From positions 62,001 to 126,000 of the forward strand of contig NZ_SPQT01000006.1 in assembly GCF_004571025.1 (NCBI RefSeq): a stretch of DNA of 64,000 nt, written 5' to 3'. The notes below the pieces were generated by a model. It was not told where the DNA came from and ran no database searches. It saw nothing but the letters and a program-made list of their open reading frames with translations. Every line of letters begins with the position of its first letter. Position 1 is the stretch's first letter. A program made the translations under genes and the position numbers. Origin of the DNA: Bradyrhizobium niftali. GTDB taxonomy: Bacteria; Pseudomonadota; Alphaproteobacteria; Rhizobiales; Xanthobacteraceae. This document shows positions 54,335 to 62,957 of the stretch, piece after piece.

Positions 54335-56053
54335 ATGCGCCGCCTGCTCGTCGCGCTCTGCCTGCTCACCGCCGTGCTGTGGTCGACGTCCGCCCTGGCG
54401 CAGCCGCGCAACCAGCTCGGGCCGCTCTGCACCACCGAGACCACGCCGGCGGACCAGATGGTCGACGCCTGCACCAAGATCATCGCGCTGAAGGTCTTCA
54501 AGGGCGAGCAGCTTGCGCCCGTCTATTTCTGGCGCGCCGTGGGCTGGAACAAGAAGGGCGACTACGCCAAGGTCATCACTGACGCCACGGAGGCGATCCG
54601 GCTCCGGCCGAGTCAGGCGGTCTTTAACCTCAGGGGATCGGCCTATTACGACAAGGGCGACTACGACATCGCGATCGCCGATTTCGACGACGCGCTGAAG
54701 CTCGGCCCGCCCAGCGGCATCATCTTCCACAACCGCGGCAACGCCTGGCGGGGCAAGCACGACTATGCCAGGGCGATCGCCGACTACGACATGTCGATCA
54801 GATCAGATCCGAGATCGGCGTTCTCGTTCCAGAACCGCGGCATCTCGAAAGAAGCACTCGGCGATCTCGACGGCGCGCTCGCCGACATCAACCAGGCGAT
54901 CCGGCTCGACCCGACGCTGCCGCAGCCGCTGATCAACCGCACCTCGATCTGGCGCGCCAAGGGCGACCTCGATCGCGCCATCGCCGATGGCAGCGAGGCG
55001 ATCCGGCTCGCCAGGGAAAAGCCGCCGGCCAACATCATGACGCCGCCGAACAGTGTGCTGATCTCGGGCTACACCCATCGCGCGCTGGCCTATGAAGCGA
55101 AAGGCGACTACGCCCACGCGCGCGACGACTACAAGGCGACGCTGGCGATCGTGGCCTCGGACGCCGGCAGCAAGGCCAATCAGGCGACCGCAAGAGTGCG
55201 GCTGTCGCTGGTGAGCGATGCAGCCGTGCCGATCCCGCGCGATGCGCCCTCGCCCACAACGCAGCCGACAGCAGCCCCTGCCCCGCGGCAGACCGGCGCG
55301 GCACCTGCGCCCTCGCCTGCTCCGGTCGTGCGCGGCACGCGCATGGCGCTGATCATCGGCAACGGCGCCTATGCGCATGTGAAGGCGCTGCCCAATCCAC
55401 CCAACGATGCCCGCGCGGTCGCCAAGAGCCTGCGCGACATCGGCTTCACGGTGTCGGAGGGCGTCGACCTCGACCGCGCCGCGATGCAGAAGATGACGCG
55501 CGACTTCCTGCGCGATGCGGCGCGGGCGCAAGTTGCCGTGGTCTACTATGCCGGCCACGGCGTGCAGGTGGACGGCCGCAACTATCTCATTCCCGTCGAC
55601 GTCGAGCTCAAGCCGGGCACGGGCATGACGGAGGCGATGATCGACATGGATACGATCATGGCCGGCCTCGACGACCAGGTCCGCACCAACATCTTGATCT
55701 TCGATGCCTGCCGCAACAATCCGATGGCACAGCAGGTGGCTTCCGCAGGCAGCAGTCGTGGCATCGAGGGCGCCTCGGGCCTCGCGGCTCCAACGAGCCT
55801 CGGCGCCGGCGCGACGCTGGGCGCCGGCACGCTGATCGCCTTCGCCACCGCGCCGGGCCAGGTCGCGCTCGACGGCGAAGGCGCCAACTCGCCGTTTTCC
55901 GCCGCCCTCTCCCGCCACATCGGCACGCCCGGGCTGGAGGTGCAGCAGATGCTGACGCGGGTGCGGGCGGAGGTGGTCTCGACCACGAAGACCAAGCAGG
56001 TGCCGTGGTCGAACTCGTCGCTGCTGGGTGAGGTTTATCTGGCGGAGAAATGA
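54335..56053 (+). CDS. Secreted TPR-caspase-like (peptidase C14) protein
   Basis: A 572-residue protein with a signal peptide (residues 1-22, cleaved after ALA). Residues about 60-290 hold five to six tetratricopeptide repeats (WNKKGDYAKVITDATEAIRL and similar). A Pro/Ala-rich linker (about 300-332) leads to a caspase-like domain with the catalytic His408 (YYAGHGVQ) and Cys459 (FDACRNNPM). The repeats should bind a protein partner or substrate. It is probably periplasmic. This is a second member of the family in the window, with a different accessory part. Confidence 0.9.
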   Translation: MRRLLVALCLLTAVLWSTSALAQPRNQLGPLCTTETTPADQMVDACTKIIALKVFKGEQLAPVYFWRAVGWNKKGDYAKVITDATEAIRLRPSQAVFNLRGSAYYDKGDYDIAIADFDDALKLGPPSGIIFHNRGNAWRGKHDYARAIADYDMSIRSDPRSAFSFQNRGISKEALGDLDGALADINQAIRLDPTLPQPLINRTSIWRAKGDLDRAIADGSEAIRLAREKPPANIMTPPNSVLISGYTHRALAYEAKGDYAHARDDYKATLAIVASDAGSKANQATARVRLSLVSDAAVPIPRDAPSPTTQPTAAPAPRQTGAAPAPSPAPVVRGTRMALIIGNGAYAHVKALPNPPNDARAVAKSLRDIGFTVSEGVDLDRAAMQKMTRDFLRDAARAQVAVVYYAGHGVQVDGRNYLIPVDVELKPGTGMTEAMIDMDTIMAGLDDQVRTNILIFDACRNNPMAQQVASAGSSRGIEGASGLAAPTSLGAGATLGAGTLIAFATAPGQVALDGEGANSPFSAALSRHIGTPGLEVQQMLTRVRAEVVSTTKTKQVPWSNSSLLGEVYLAEK

Positions 56054-56068
56054 CGATGCGCTTGCGCG

Positions 56069-56152
56069 TCGTCATCCCGGGATGGTGCGCAAGCACCAGA
56101 CCCGGGATCTCGAGATCCCGGGTTCGCGCTACGCGCGCCCCGGGATGACGCT
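56069..56152. repeat. Palindromic intergenic repeat, copy D
   Basis: It begins CGTCATCCCGGGATGG and ends CGCCCCGGGATGACG. Inside are ACCCGGGATC and GATCCCGGGTTCG blocks that pair. It lies between convergent genes, five bases behind the MetE-like stop codon. Confidence 0.8.
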
Positions 56153-56157
56153 ACGCG

Positions 56158-57276
56158 TCAGTTGCCCCACACTTCCTTCGCGATCTCGACCGCGAGGCTC
56201 AGCTTGGCCCACTGCTCCTCTTCGGAGAGGATGTTGCCTTCCTCGGTCGAGGCAAAGCCGCATTGCGGAGACAGCGCGAGCTGCTCCAGCGGCGCGAATT
56301 TGGCGGCTTCTTCCAGACGGCGCTTGATGTCGTCCTTCTTCTCGAGCTCACCGAACTTCGAAGTGATGACGCCGACCACGACGACCTTGTTGCCCTTGGG
56401 CAGGAAGCGCAGCGGCTCGAAGCCGCCGGCGCGGTCGCTGTCGTATTCGAGGAAGTAGCCGTCGTAATTGGTGCCGGCGAGCATGGTCTCGGCCACCGGC
56501 TCGTAGCCGCCCGAGGAGATCCAGGTCGAGCGGAAATTGCCGCGGCAGACATGCGTCGTCACCACCATGTCGGCGGGCTTCTCGGCCAGCGCGTAGTTGA
56601 TGATGCGCGCGTAGATCTGCTGGAGGCCGTCCGGATTGTCGCCGCGCTCGCGCGCCTTCTGCAATTCGTCCGGCGAGCAGAGATAGGCCCACACGGTGTC
56701 GTCGAACTGGAGATAGCGGCAGCCGGCATCGTAAAACGCCTTCACGGCCTTGCGATAGGTCTTGCCGAGGTCCTCGTAGAAGGCCTCGAGATCGGGATAG
56801 ACGTCCTTGGAGATTGCCTTGCGGCCGCCGCGGAAATGCAGCACCGCCGGCGAGGGAATCGTCATCTTGGCGGTGACGTGGGCCTGGTCGGCGCACTTCT
56901 TCAGGAAGCGGAAATGATCCAGCATCGGATGGTCGTCGGGGAAATCGAGCTTGCCAATCACGCGGACCGCATCATGCCGCGTCTCGACACCCGCGAACTG
57001 GATGCCGGTGTCCGGGTGGAACATTTCGCAGCCGGTGAGCTTGGCCAGGAAGTCGAAATGCCACCAGGAGCGGCGGAATTCGCCGTCGGTCGCGAGCTTC
57101 AGCCCGACCGAGGCCTGCTTGTGCACGACCTTCTCGATCTCCATGTCCTCGATCTTGCGCAGATCGTCGGCCGAGATCTCGCCCTTCTCGAGCCGGCTGC
57201 GGGCTTCCTTGATCTTGGCGGGGCGCAGGAGGCTGCCGACCTCGTCGGCGCGGAAGGGGGCTTTGGTTCGCTGCAT
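56158..57276 (-). CDS. Single-domain cobalamin-independent methionine synthase-like (MetE C-terminal) protein
   Basis: A 372-residue barrel matching only the C-terminal catalytic half of MetE (full MetE is about 750 residues). Likely zinc ligands are present: His and Cys in VTTHVCRGNF and a later Cys in LSPQCGFAS. This group (methionine synthase II-like) may transfer methyl groups to homocysteine from a small donor rather than polyglutamyl methyl-folate. It is 72 bases behind livF and probably the last gene of the transport operon. Confidence 0.85.
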   Translation of the reverse strand: MQRTKAPFRADEVGSLLRPAKIKEARSRLEKGEISADDLRKIEDMEIEKVVHKQASVGLKLATDGEFRRSWWHFDFLAKLTGCEMFHPDTGIQFAGVETRHDAVRVIGKLDFPDDHPMLDHFRFLKKCADQAHVTAKMTIPSPAVLHFRGGRKAISKDVYPDLEAFYEDLGKTYRKAVKAFYDAGCRYLQFDDTVWAYLCSPDELQKARERGDNPDGLQQIYARIINYALAEKPADMVVTTHVCRGNFRSTWISSGGYEPVAETMLAGTNYDGYFLEYDSDRAGGFEPLRFLPKGNKVVVVGVITSKFGELEKKDDIKRRLEEAAKFAPLEQLALSPQCGFASTEEGNILSEEEQWAKLSLAVEIAKEVWGN

Positions 57277-57348
57277 TTCTTGTCTCTCCCGTAATTTCAG
57301 TCGGCGCTCGTTGTACTCTCTCTCCACACCTGCGGGGAGAGGCGAAGA

Positions 57349-58065
57349 TTAGTGGGCCACCGCCCCTGCGACTCCGAGGTGGCGCTCCAGGACCGCGGGG
57401 TCGGCCTTCAGCGCGGCGCTCGGGGCGTCGTGGACGATCGTTCCGCGTTCCAATATCACAACGCGGTCGGCGAGCCCCAGAATCTTTTGTGCATTCTGCT
57501 CGACGATGATGGAGCAGATGCCGCCGGCGCGGGTGATGGTGCCGATCGCCTTCAGGAGCTCTTCGACAATGATGGGGGCGAGGCCCTCGGTCGGCTCGTC
57601 CAGCAGCAGGACCTTCGGGTTGAGGGTCAGCGCGCGGCCGATCGCCAGCATCTGCTGCTCGCCGCCGGAGAGCTGGTTGCCAAAATTGCTCCGCCGCTCC
57701 TTCAGCCGCGGAAACATCTCGTAGACCCTCTCGACCGTCCAGGGACCGGGCTGGGCCACCGCGGTCATGTTCTCCTCGACCGTGAGCGAGCGAAAGATGT
57801 TGCGCTCCTGCGGCACCCAGCCGATGCCGGCGCGCGCCCGCTGGTCGGGACGGAGCGTGGTGACATCCGTGCCGGCGAGCGCGACGGTGCCGGAGAAGCG
57901 GCGGGTTACGCCGACGATGGAATTGATCAGCGTGGTCTTGCCGGTGCCGTTGCGTCCGAGCAGCGCCAGCACCTGCCCTTCGGCGAGGCGCAGGGACATG
58001 TTGGGCAGCACCACCGCCTCGCCATAGCCGGCGCGAAGTGCGTCGATTGCGAGCAGGTCAGACAT
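57349..58065 (-). CDS. livF: Branched-chain amino acid-type ABC transporter ATPase LivF
   Basis: A 238-residue ATPase with Walker A GRNGTGKTT, the LSGGEQQMLAIGRAL signature and Walker B VLLLDEPTEGLAP. It overlaps livG by eight bases. LivF and LivG form the ATPase pair that powers the LivHM channel. The actual substrate is set by the binding protein. Confidence 0.92.
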   Translation of the reverse strand: MSDLLAIDALRAGYGEAVVLPNMSLRLAEGQVLALLGRNGTGKTTLINSIVGVTRRFSGTVALAGTDVTTLRPDQRARAGIGWVPQERNIFRSLTVEENMTAVAQPGPWTVERVYEMFPRLKERRSNFGNQLSGGEQQMLAIGRALTLNPKVLLLDEPTEGLAPIIVEELLKAIGTITRAGGICSIIVEQNAQKILGLADRVVILERGTIVHDAPSAALKADPAVLERHLGVAGAVAH

Positions 58066-58813
58066 TGACCGCCTCCTCGCCGAGATAGACCGCCTTCACC
58101 TGCGGATCGCGCGCGACCTGTTCGGGCGGACCTTCAATGAGCAGCGCACCGGAGACCAGAACCGAAATCCGGTCGGCGAAGGAGAACACAAGATCCATGT
58201 CGTGCTCGATCAGCAGCACCGTGACGTCGCGCGGCAGGCTACCTACGACGGCGAGAATGTCGTGGCGCTCGCTCTCGGGCACGCCGGCGGCGGGCTCGTC
58301 GAGCAGCAGCACGCGCGGCTTGGCCGCGATCGCGACCGCGATCTCGAGCAGGCGCTGCTTGCCGTAGGGCAACGTCACGGTCTGTTCGTTCATGACGTCG
58401 AGCAGATGGAAGCGCGCGAGCAGATCGGCGATCTCGCCGTTGACGTCGCTGCGCGTGCCCATCCGCCGCCACCAGTCGCCGCCATGGCCGAGGCGCTCGG
58501 AGACGGCAAGGCCGATGGTTTCGAGCGGGGTCAGGTCGGGATAGAGCTGGTTGATCTGGAACGTGCGCGACAGGCCGCGCAGCACGCGCTTGTGCACAGG
58601 CAGGTCCGTGATGTCCTCGCCTTCCAGCAGGATGCGCCCGGAATTCGGCTTCAGCACGCCGGTGAGCTGGTTGATGACAGTGGTCTTGCCGGCGCCGTTC
58701 GGGCCGATCAGCGCGTGGCGGGCGCCCTGCTCGATTCTGAGCGAGAGATCGCGGGTGACGCGCAGGCCGCCGAACTGCTTTTCGAGGTTCTGGGTTTCGA
58801 GCGCGATGGTCAT
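58058..58813 (-). CDS. livG: Branched-chain amino acid-type ABC transporter ATPase LivG
   Basis: A 251-residue ATPase with Walker A GPNGAGKTT and Walker B VLLLDEPAAGV. The signature motif is the LivG-type LPYGKQRLLEIAVAIA, which departs from LSGGQ as is normal for this subfamily. The gene overlaps livM by four bases and livF by eight. Confidence 0.92.
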   Translation of the reverse strand: MTIALETQNLEKQFGGLRVTRDLSLRIEQGARHALIGPNGAGKTTVINQLTGVLKPNSGRILLEGEDITDLPVHKRVLRGLSRTFQINQLYPDLTPLETIGLAVSERLGHGGDWWRRMGTRSDVNGEIADLLARFHLLDVMNEQTVTLPYGKQRLLEIAVAIAAKPRVLLLDEPAAGVPESERHDILAVVGSLPRDVTVLLIEHDMDLVFSFADRISVLVSGALLIEGPPEQVARDPQVKAVYLGEEAVNV

Positions 58814-59838
58814 GCGTCGCTCTCCGGCACGGCGACGACCGCCTTGCGACCGGCAATCTGCTTGATGATGAGGTTCGGCACGTACAGTACCCAGCGATGC
58901 AGGCGCTGGCGGCCGACCAGCACGATCACGACCAGCACGAGGCCGATCCAGAACTGCCAGTATTGCGGGGTGATGGTGGAGAACAATTCCTGGAGCAGGC
59001 GGAACACCACCGCGCCGATCAGCCCGCCATAGAGATAGCCGGTGCCGCCGATCACGAGCACCAGCATCAGGTCGGCAGAGCGCTCGAAGGCGAACACGTC
59101 GAGCGAGGCGATCGCGGTGGTCTGGGTGAACAGCGCGCCGGCGATGCCGGCATAGAACGCCGCCAGCGTATAGATCGCGATCAGGCGGCGGTTAACGGGG
59201 ATGCCGATCGCGGCCGCCCGCAGCGGATTGTTCTTGATCGCACGCAGCGACAGGCCGAACGGCGAATGCACGACGCGGCGGGCGAACAGGAACAACACGA
59301 ACAGCACGGCCAGCGAATAGAAGAAGCCGGCCTTGCCGAACATGTCGAACGGGATCTCGCCGAAGATCGGCTGCATCTCGATGCCCTGCAGGCCGTCAGT
59401 GCCGCCGGTGATGTTGGAGAAGCGCTCGGCGAGCGCTTCCAGCAGCAGCGCGATGCCGAGCGTCACCATCAACCGGGTCAGGTCGACGCCGCGGATCACC
59501 AGGAAGCTGGTGGCGAAACCGAGCACCATCGCGGCCAGGCCGGCGACGATCAGCGCGAGCACGGGCTCGTTGATAATCCCATGCAATGCAAGAAGCCCCG
59601 CGGCATAGGCGCCGACGCCGAAGAAAGCGGCGTGGCCGAGCGAAACGATGCCGGCATAGCCGAGGACGAGATCGAGCGACATCGCAAACAGCGCCAGCCG
59701 CAGGATGTCGGTCATGATCAGATAGCGTGTGGGAAATGCAAAGCCGCAGGCCAGCACAATCAGCCAGAAGGCGACTTCGCCATAGTGCCAGCGCGCCTGG
59801 CGCTGGGCATGATAACCGACGTCGGAAGAAGCGCTCAT
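58810..59838 (-). CDS. livM: Branched-chain amino acid-type ABC transporter permease LivM
   Basis: A 342-residue inner-membrane permease with about nine to ten helices and the conserved GYAGIVSLGHAAFFGVGAYAAG segment. A C-terminal cytoplasmic tail (IKQIAGRKAVVAVPESDA) may touch the ATPase. The ATG at 59838 is chosen because it lies eight bases behind livH; the frame is open upstream, but that would run into livH. Confidence 0.92.
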   Translation of the reverse strand: MSASSDVGYHAQRQARWHYGEVAFWLIVLACGFAFPTRYLIMTDILRLALFAMSLDLVLGYAGIVSLGHAAFFGVGAYAAGLLALHGIINEPVLALIVAGLAAMVLGFATSFLVIRGVDLTRLMVTLGIALLLEALAERFSNITGGTDGLQGIEMQPIFGEIPFDMFGKAGFFYSLAVLFVLFLFARRVVHSPFGLSLRAIKNNPLRAAAIGIPVNRRLIAIYTLAAFYAGIAGALFTQTTAIASLDVFAFERSADLMLVLVIGGTGYLYGGLIGAVVFRLLQELFSTITPQYWQFWIGLVLVVIVLVGRQRLHRWVLYVPNLIIKQIAGRKAVVAVPESDA

Positions 59839-59846
59839 CGGCGAAC

Positions 59847-60716
59847 TCAACGCGCGGCCGTGCGGCCGAACAGGCCGTTCGGGCGCCAGATCAGGATCAC
59901 GATCATCATGGTGTAGATCACGAAGGGGCCCATCTTCGGCACGTAATACTTGCCTGCGACGTCGCCGATACCGAGCAGGAGCGAGGCCAGGAACGGGCCG
60001 GTGATCGAGGACGAGCCGCCGACGGTGACCACGATCAGGAAGTAGATCATGAACTTCAGCGGGAAATACGGGTCGAGGCCGAGGATCTCGGCGCTGAGCG
60101 CGCCACCGAGGCCGGCGAGCCCGCAACCAAAAGCAAAGGTGAAAGCGAACAGCTGCGGCACGTTAATGCCGAGGCCGCTGGCGGCGCGCGGATCGTCAAC
60201 AGCGGCGCGCAGCCGGCTGCCGAAACGCGTCTTGGCCAGCACCATCTGGAGCGCGATGGTGAGCAGGCCGCAGATCACGATGATCATCAGCCGGTAGCGG
60301 CCGATGCCGACGCCGAACAGGTCGAACTGGCCCTGGAGCGCGGCCGGCAGGTCGATGAAGACCCGCGACGAGCCCTGGATGTAGTCGACGGCGGCGACCG
60401 ACATGAAGGTCAGGCCGATCGTGAACAGCACCTGGTCGAGATGGCTGCGCGAATAGAGATGGCGGTAGAGCGTACGCTCGAGCGCAATGCCGATCGCTGC
60501 CGACGAGACGAAGGCGAGCGGCAGCGCGGCGAAGAACGGCCAGCCCATCCGGTTCACCAGCACCATGCAGACATAGCCGCCGGTCATGGCGAAGGCGCCG
60601 TGGGCGAGGTTGACGAAGTTCATCAGGCCGAGCGTGACCGCGAGCCCGCAAGCGAGCACGAACAGCAGCATGCCGTAGGCAACGCCATCGAACAGGTTGG
60701 TGAGGATTGCGGTCAT
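59847..60716 (-). CDS. livH: Branched-chain amino acid-type ABC transporter permease LivH
   Basis: A 289-residue permease with about eight helices. The N-terminal GVAYGMLLFVLACGLAVTLGL and NFVNLAHGAFAMTGGY segments are typical. It pairs with LivM to form the channel. A palindromic repeat separates it from the upstream binding-protein gene. Confidence 0.92.
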   Translation of the reverse strand: MTAILTNLFDGVAYGMLLFVLACGLAVTLGLMNFVNLAHGAFAMTGGYVCMVLVNRMGWPFFAALPLAFVSSAAIGIALERTLYRHLYSRSHLDQVLFTIGLTFMSVAAVDYIQGSSRVFIDLPAALQGQFDLFGVGIGRYRLMIIVICGLLTIALQMVLAKTRFGSRLRAAVDDPRAASGLGINVPQLFAFTFAFGCGLAGLGGALSAEILGLDPYFPLKFMIYFLIVVTVGGSSSITGPFLASLLLGIGDVAGKYYVPKMGPFVIYTMMIVILIWRPNGLFGRTAAR

Positions 60717-60744
60717 CGTAAGCGGGTAAACCCTAGTAATCCCT

Positions 60745-60838
60745 CGTCATTCCGGGGCAGCGCGCAGCGCTGAACCCGGAAGCCATTTCAATCACGTCGA
60801 GATCCCGGGTTCGCGCTAAGCGCGCCCCGGGATGACGC
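60745..60838. repeat. Palindromic intergenic repeat, copy E, inside the liv operon
   Basis: It begins CGTCATTCCGGGGCAG and ends CGCCCCGGGATGACG, with AACCCGGAAG and GAGATCCCGGGTTCG blocks. It lies 11 bases behind the binding-protein stop codon and 28 bases before the livH start. A structure here could stabilise the binding-protein mRNA relative to the permease mRNA. Confidence 0.8.
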
Positions 60839-60849
60839 GCTTTCGCGCG

Positions 60850-62028
60850 TCACTTCTTGGTCTTGCCGAGGTCCTTGACGGCTTCGAAGGTCGCGAACTC
60901 GACGTTGTAGAGCTCGCCGTCGACCTTCTCGACCTTGCGGATGTAGATGTTCTGCACGATGTCGCGGGTCTCCGGGTCGATCGAGATCGGGCCGCGCGGG
61001 CTCTCCCACTTCTGGCCCTTCATCGCCTCGATCAGCTTGGTGCCATCGGTGTCGCCACCGGTCTTCTTCAGCGCCTCGTAGATCAGGTGGATACCGTCAT
61101 AGCCGCTCACCGCCATGAAGCCCGGACGAGTGCCGAAGGCCTTCTTGTAGGCCGCAACGAAATCCTTGTTCATCGCGGACGGATGCGCCGCCGAATACAG
61201 ATGCGCGGTGACCGTGCCGAGCACGGCGTCGCCCATGTTGTTGAGGAGGTCGTCGTCGGTGACATCGCCCGGTCCGATCACCTTGATGCCGGCCTTGTCG
61301 AGGCCGCGCTCGGCATACTGCTTCATGAAGTTGCCACCCTGGCCGGCCGGCACGAACACGAAGATCGCGTCGGGCTTGGCGTCCTTCATGCGCTGGAGGA
61401 ATGGCGCGAAGTCGGGGTTGGCGAGCGGCGTCTTGACCTCTTCGACCACCTCGCCACCGCCGGCGGTGAAATTCTGCTTGAAGAAGTTCAGCGCGTCGTT
61501 GCCCGGCGCGTAGTCCGAGGTCAGCGTCGCCACCTTCTTGATGCCGTTCTTCACCGCCCAATCGCCGATGATGGTCGAGGACTGCGCCAGGGTGAAGCTG
61601 GTGCGCACGATATAGGGCGAGCGCTCGGTGATGATGGAGGTGCCGGCCGCCATCACGACTTCCGGAATCTTGGCCTGCGTTGCCAGCGGCGCGGCGGCGA
61701 GGGCTGCCGGCGTCACGCCGAAGCCGGCGATGAAATTGACCTTGTCGTTGACGATCAGCTCCTGCGCGGCCGTCTTGGTCTTGTCCGGAATCGCGGCGTC
61801 GTCCTTGAGGATGATCTCGATCTTCTTGCCGGCGACGGTGTCGCCCTTCTGCTGCATGTAGAGCTTGATCGCGTTCTCGATCTGCTTGCCGGTCGAGGCC
61901 TGGCCGCCAGTCATCGGCAGGATCAGACCGACCTTGACGGTGTCCTCGGCCCTGGCCGGCGCGACGGCCACCAGGCCGGCAACGGCGGCCACCGCGGCTG
62001 CCCAAGAAAGTTGTTTGCGTTCGAACAT
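60850..62028 (-). CDS. Periplasmic substrate-binding protein of the liv-type ABC transporter
   Basis: A 392-residue type I periplasmic binding protein. Residues 1-27 are a signal peptide cleaved after ARA. The mature start EDTVKVGLILPMTGGQASTG is typical of Leu/Ile/Val-binding-like proteins. The family also includes receptors for amides, urea, aromatic acids and others, so branched-chain amino acids are only one option. It is first in the operon with livH, livM, livG, livF and the MetE-like gene. Confidence 0.9.
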   Translation of the reverse strand: MFERKQLSWAAAVAAVAGLVAVAPARAEDTVKVGLILPMTGGQASTGKQIENAIKLYMQQKGDTVAGKKIEIILKDDAAIPDKTKTAAQELIVNDKVNFIAGFGVTPAALAAAPLATQAKIPEVVMAAGTSIITERSPYIVRTSFTLAQSSTIIGDWAVKNGIKKVATLTSDYAPGNDALNFFKQNFTAGGGEVVEEVKTPLANPDFAPFLQRMKDAKPDAIFVFVPAGQGGNFMKQYAERGLDKAGIKVIGPGDVTDDDLLNNMGDAVLGTVTAHLYSAAHPSAMNKDFVAAYKKAFGTRPGFMAVSGYDGIHLIYEALKKTGGDTDGTKLIEAMKGQKWESPRGPISIDPETRDIVQNIYIRKVEKVDGELYNVEFATFEAVKDLGKTKK

Positions 62029-62270
62029 AAGAGTGTCCCTCCCCCTTGATTCCTGACCTCTTGTGCGGCGAACCGAGTGCCCGGTCCTTGCCTCACTCTA
62101 GCTCACGCGCGAGCCTTATCGCGCGCCACATGGCGTCCTTGGCGCCCCCCTTGTCAATCGGACGTTTGGCGACCAATCGGCGCAAGCCGGGCGTCCCGTT
62201 TTCCGACGGCGGGGAGTGATGTTGCGGTTACGTCGAGGTGACCCGAACGCCCCGACCTTGGCCGCTTTTA

Positions 62271-62296
62271 TTTATTTGTACGATTGTACAAATAAA
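62271..62296. promoter_or_regulatory. Operator-like palindrome TTTATTTGTAC-GATT-GTACAAATAAA
   Basis: Two perfect 11-base arms surround a four-base centre in the most AT-rich spot of the region. The shape fits an operator for a TetR-type or similar dimeric repressor. It is 243 bases before the binding-protein start and 265 bases before the lipoprotein start. The binding protein is not identifiable from sequence. Confidence 0.5.
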
Positions 62297-62451
62297 ATGG
62301 ACCTGTCAACGAAAAAGCCCCCTCGCCGGCCAAGCCACCTTGTCGCGAGCCCCGGGCCACAGTCTAGAAACGCGACGGGCCGGGTGGATGGAAGATTTCG
62401 TCTTTCTTTTGCAGAATTGGTACATCCGGGGCCCCGGGCCGGCCCCAACTC

Positions 62452-62465
62452 GGTAACATGTTACC
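62452..62465. promoter_or_regulatory. 14-base perfect palindrome GGTAACATGTTACC
   Basis: A complete palindrome in a locally AT-rich stretch 95 bases before the lipoprotein start. Such a site could be an operator for a dimeric regulator. No regulator gene is adjacent. Confidence 0.45.
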
Positions 62466-62560
62466 TACCTCGAATAAGTCTCTTTTACCTTGTTGAAGGC
62501 TACTCTCTCGGCGCCAGCCTGACCCGGCGTCCAACCAGACCGAACCCGCGCGCCCCCACA

Positions 62561-62839
62561 ATGCCGAAGCCTTTCCGCTCCCTCCTGCCCCTCCTCGCGC
62601 TTGCCGCAGGGCTGTGCGGCTGCGGCACCGAGAAGCTGTCCGCCGGCATGGGCGATTACGTCCCGCAATGGGCCGGCGGCCTGCCGGCCGACGCCCCGCC
62701 GCGGGCAGGCACGCCGCAATACGACGCCTACATGAAGGAGCGCGAGCGCAAGCGGCTCATGCCGGCGGCTGATCGCGAGAAGGAAGAGCAGGCGCAGAAG
62801 GGCGCGACGGGCGTGACCTCAGGCAACGCGGTGCGCTGA
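62561..62839 (+). CDS. Small lipoprotein
   Basis: A 92-residue protein. Residues 1-20 are a lipoprotein signal peptide ending in a lipobox-like LCGC, with Cys21 the likely lipidated residue. The mature part is charged (KERERKRLMPAADREKEEQ) and probably flexible. The ATG at 62561 gives the clean signal; longer in-frame starts do not. Function unknown. A palindromic repeat follows eight bases after the stop. Confidence 0.75.
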   Translation: MPKPFRSLLPLLALAAGLCGCGTEKLSAGMGDYVPQWAGGLPADAPPRAGTPQYDAYMKERERKRLMPAADREKEEQAQKGATGVTSGNAVR

Positions 62840-62847
62840 GGGATAGC

Positions 62848-62950
62848 CGTCATTCCGAGGCGATGCGTCAGCATCGAACTATGGTGCGCAATTGCGCACC
62901 TGAGAATCTCGAGATTCCGGGTTCGCCTCTTCGAGGCGCCCCGGAATGAC
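62848..62950. repeat. Palindromic intergenic repeat, copy F
   Basis: It begins CGTCATTCCGAGGCGATG and ends GCGCCCCGGAATGAC. Inside are a perfect 16-base palindrome, GTGCGCAATTGCGCAC, and a CGAGATTCCGGGTTCG block. It lies between convergent genes, seven bases behind the purU stop codon. Confidence 0.8.
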
Positions 62951-62957
62951 CTCCGGA

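Larger units (their letters stand above)
62029..62560. other. 532-base gene-free region with an AT-rich islet
   Basis: The gap lies between the divergent binding-protein and lipoprotein genes. It holds an AT-rich patch around 62260-62300 and another around 62450-62510, each with a perfect palindrome listed separately. No convincing gene is seen; an open frame that runs through it into the lipoprotein gene has codon use unlike genes nearby. Confidence 0.55.
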
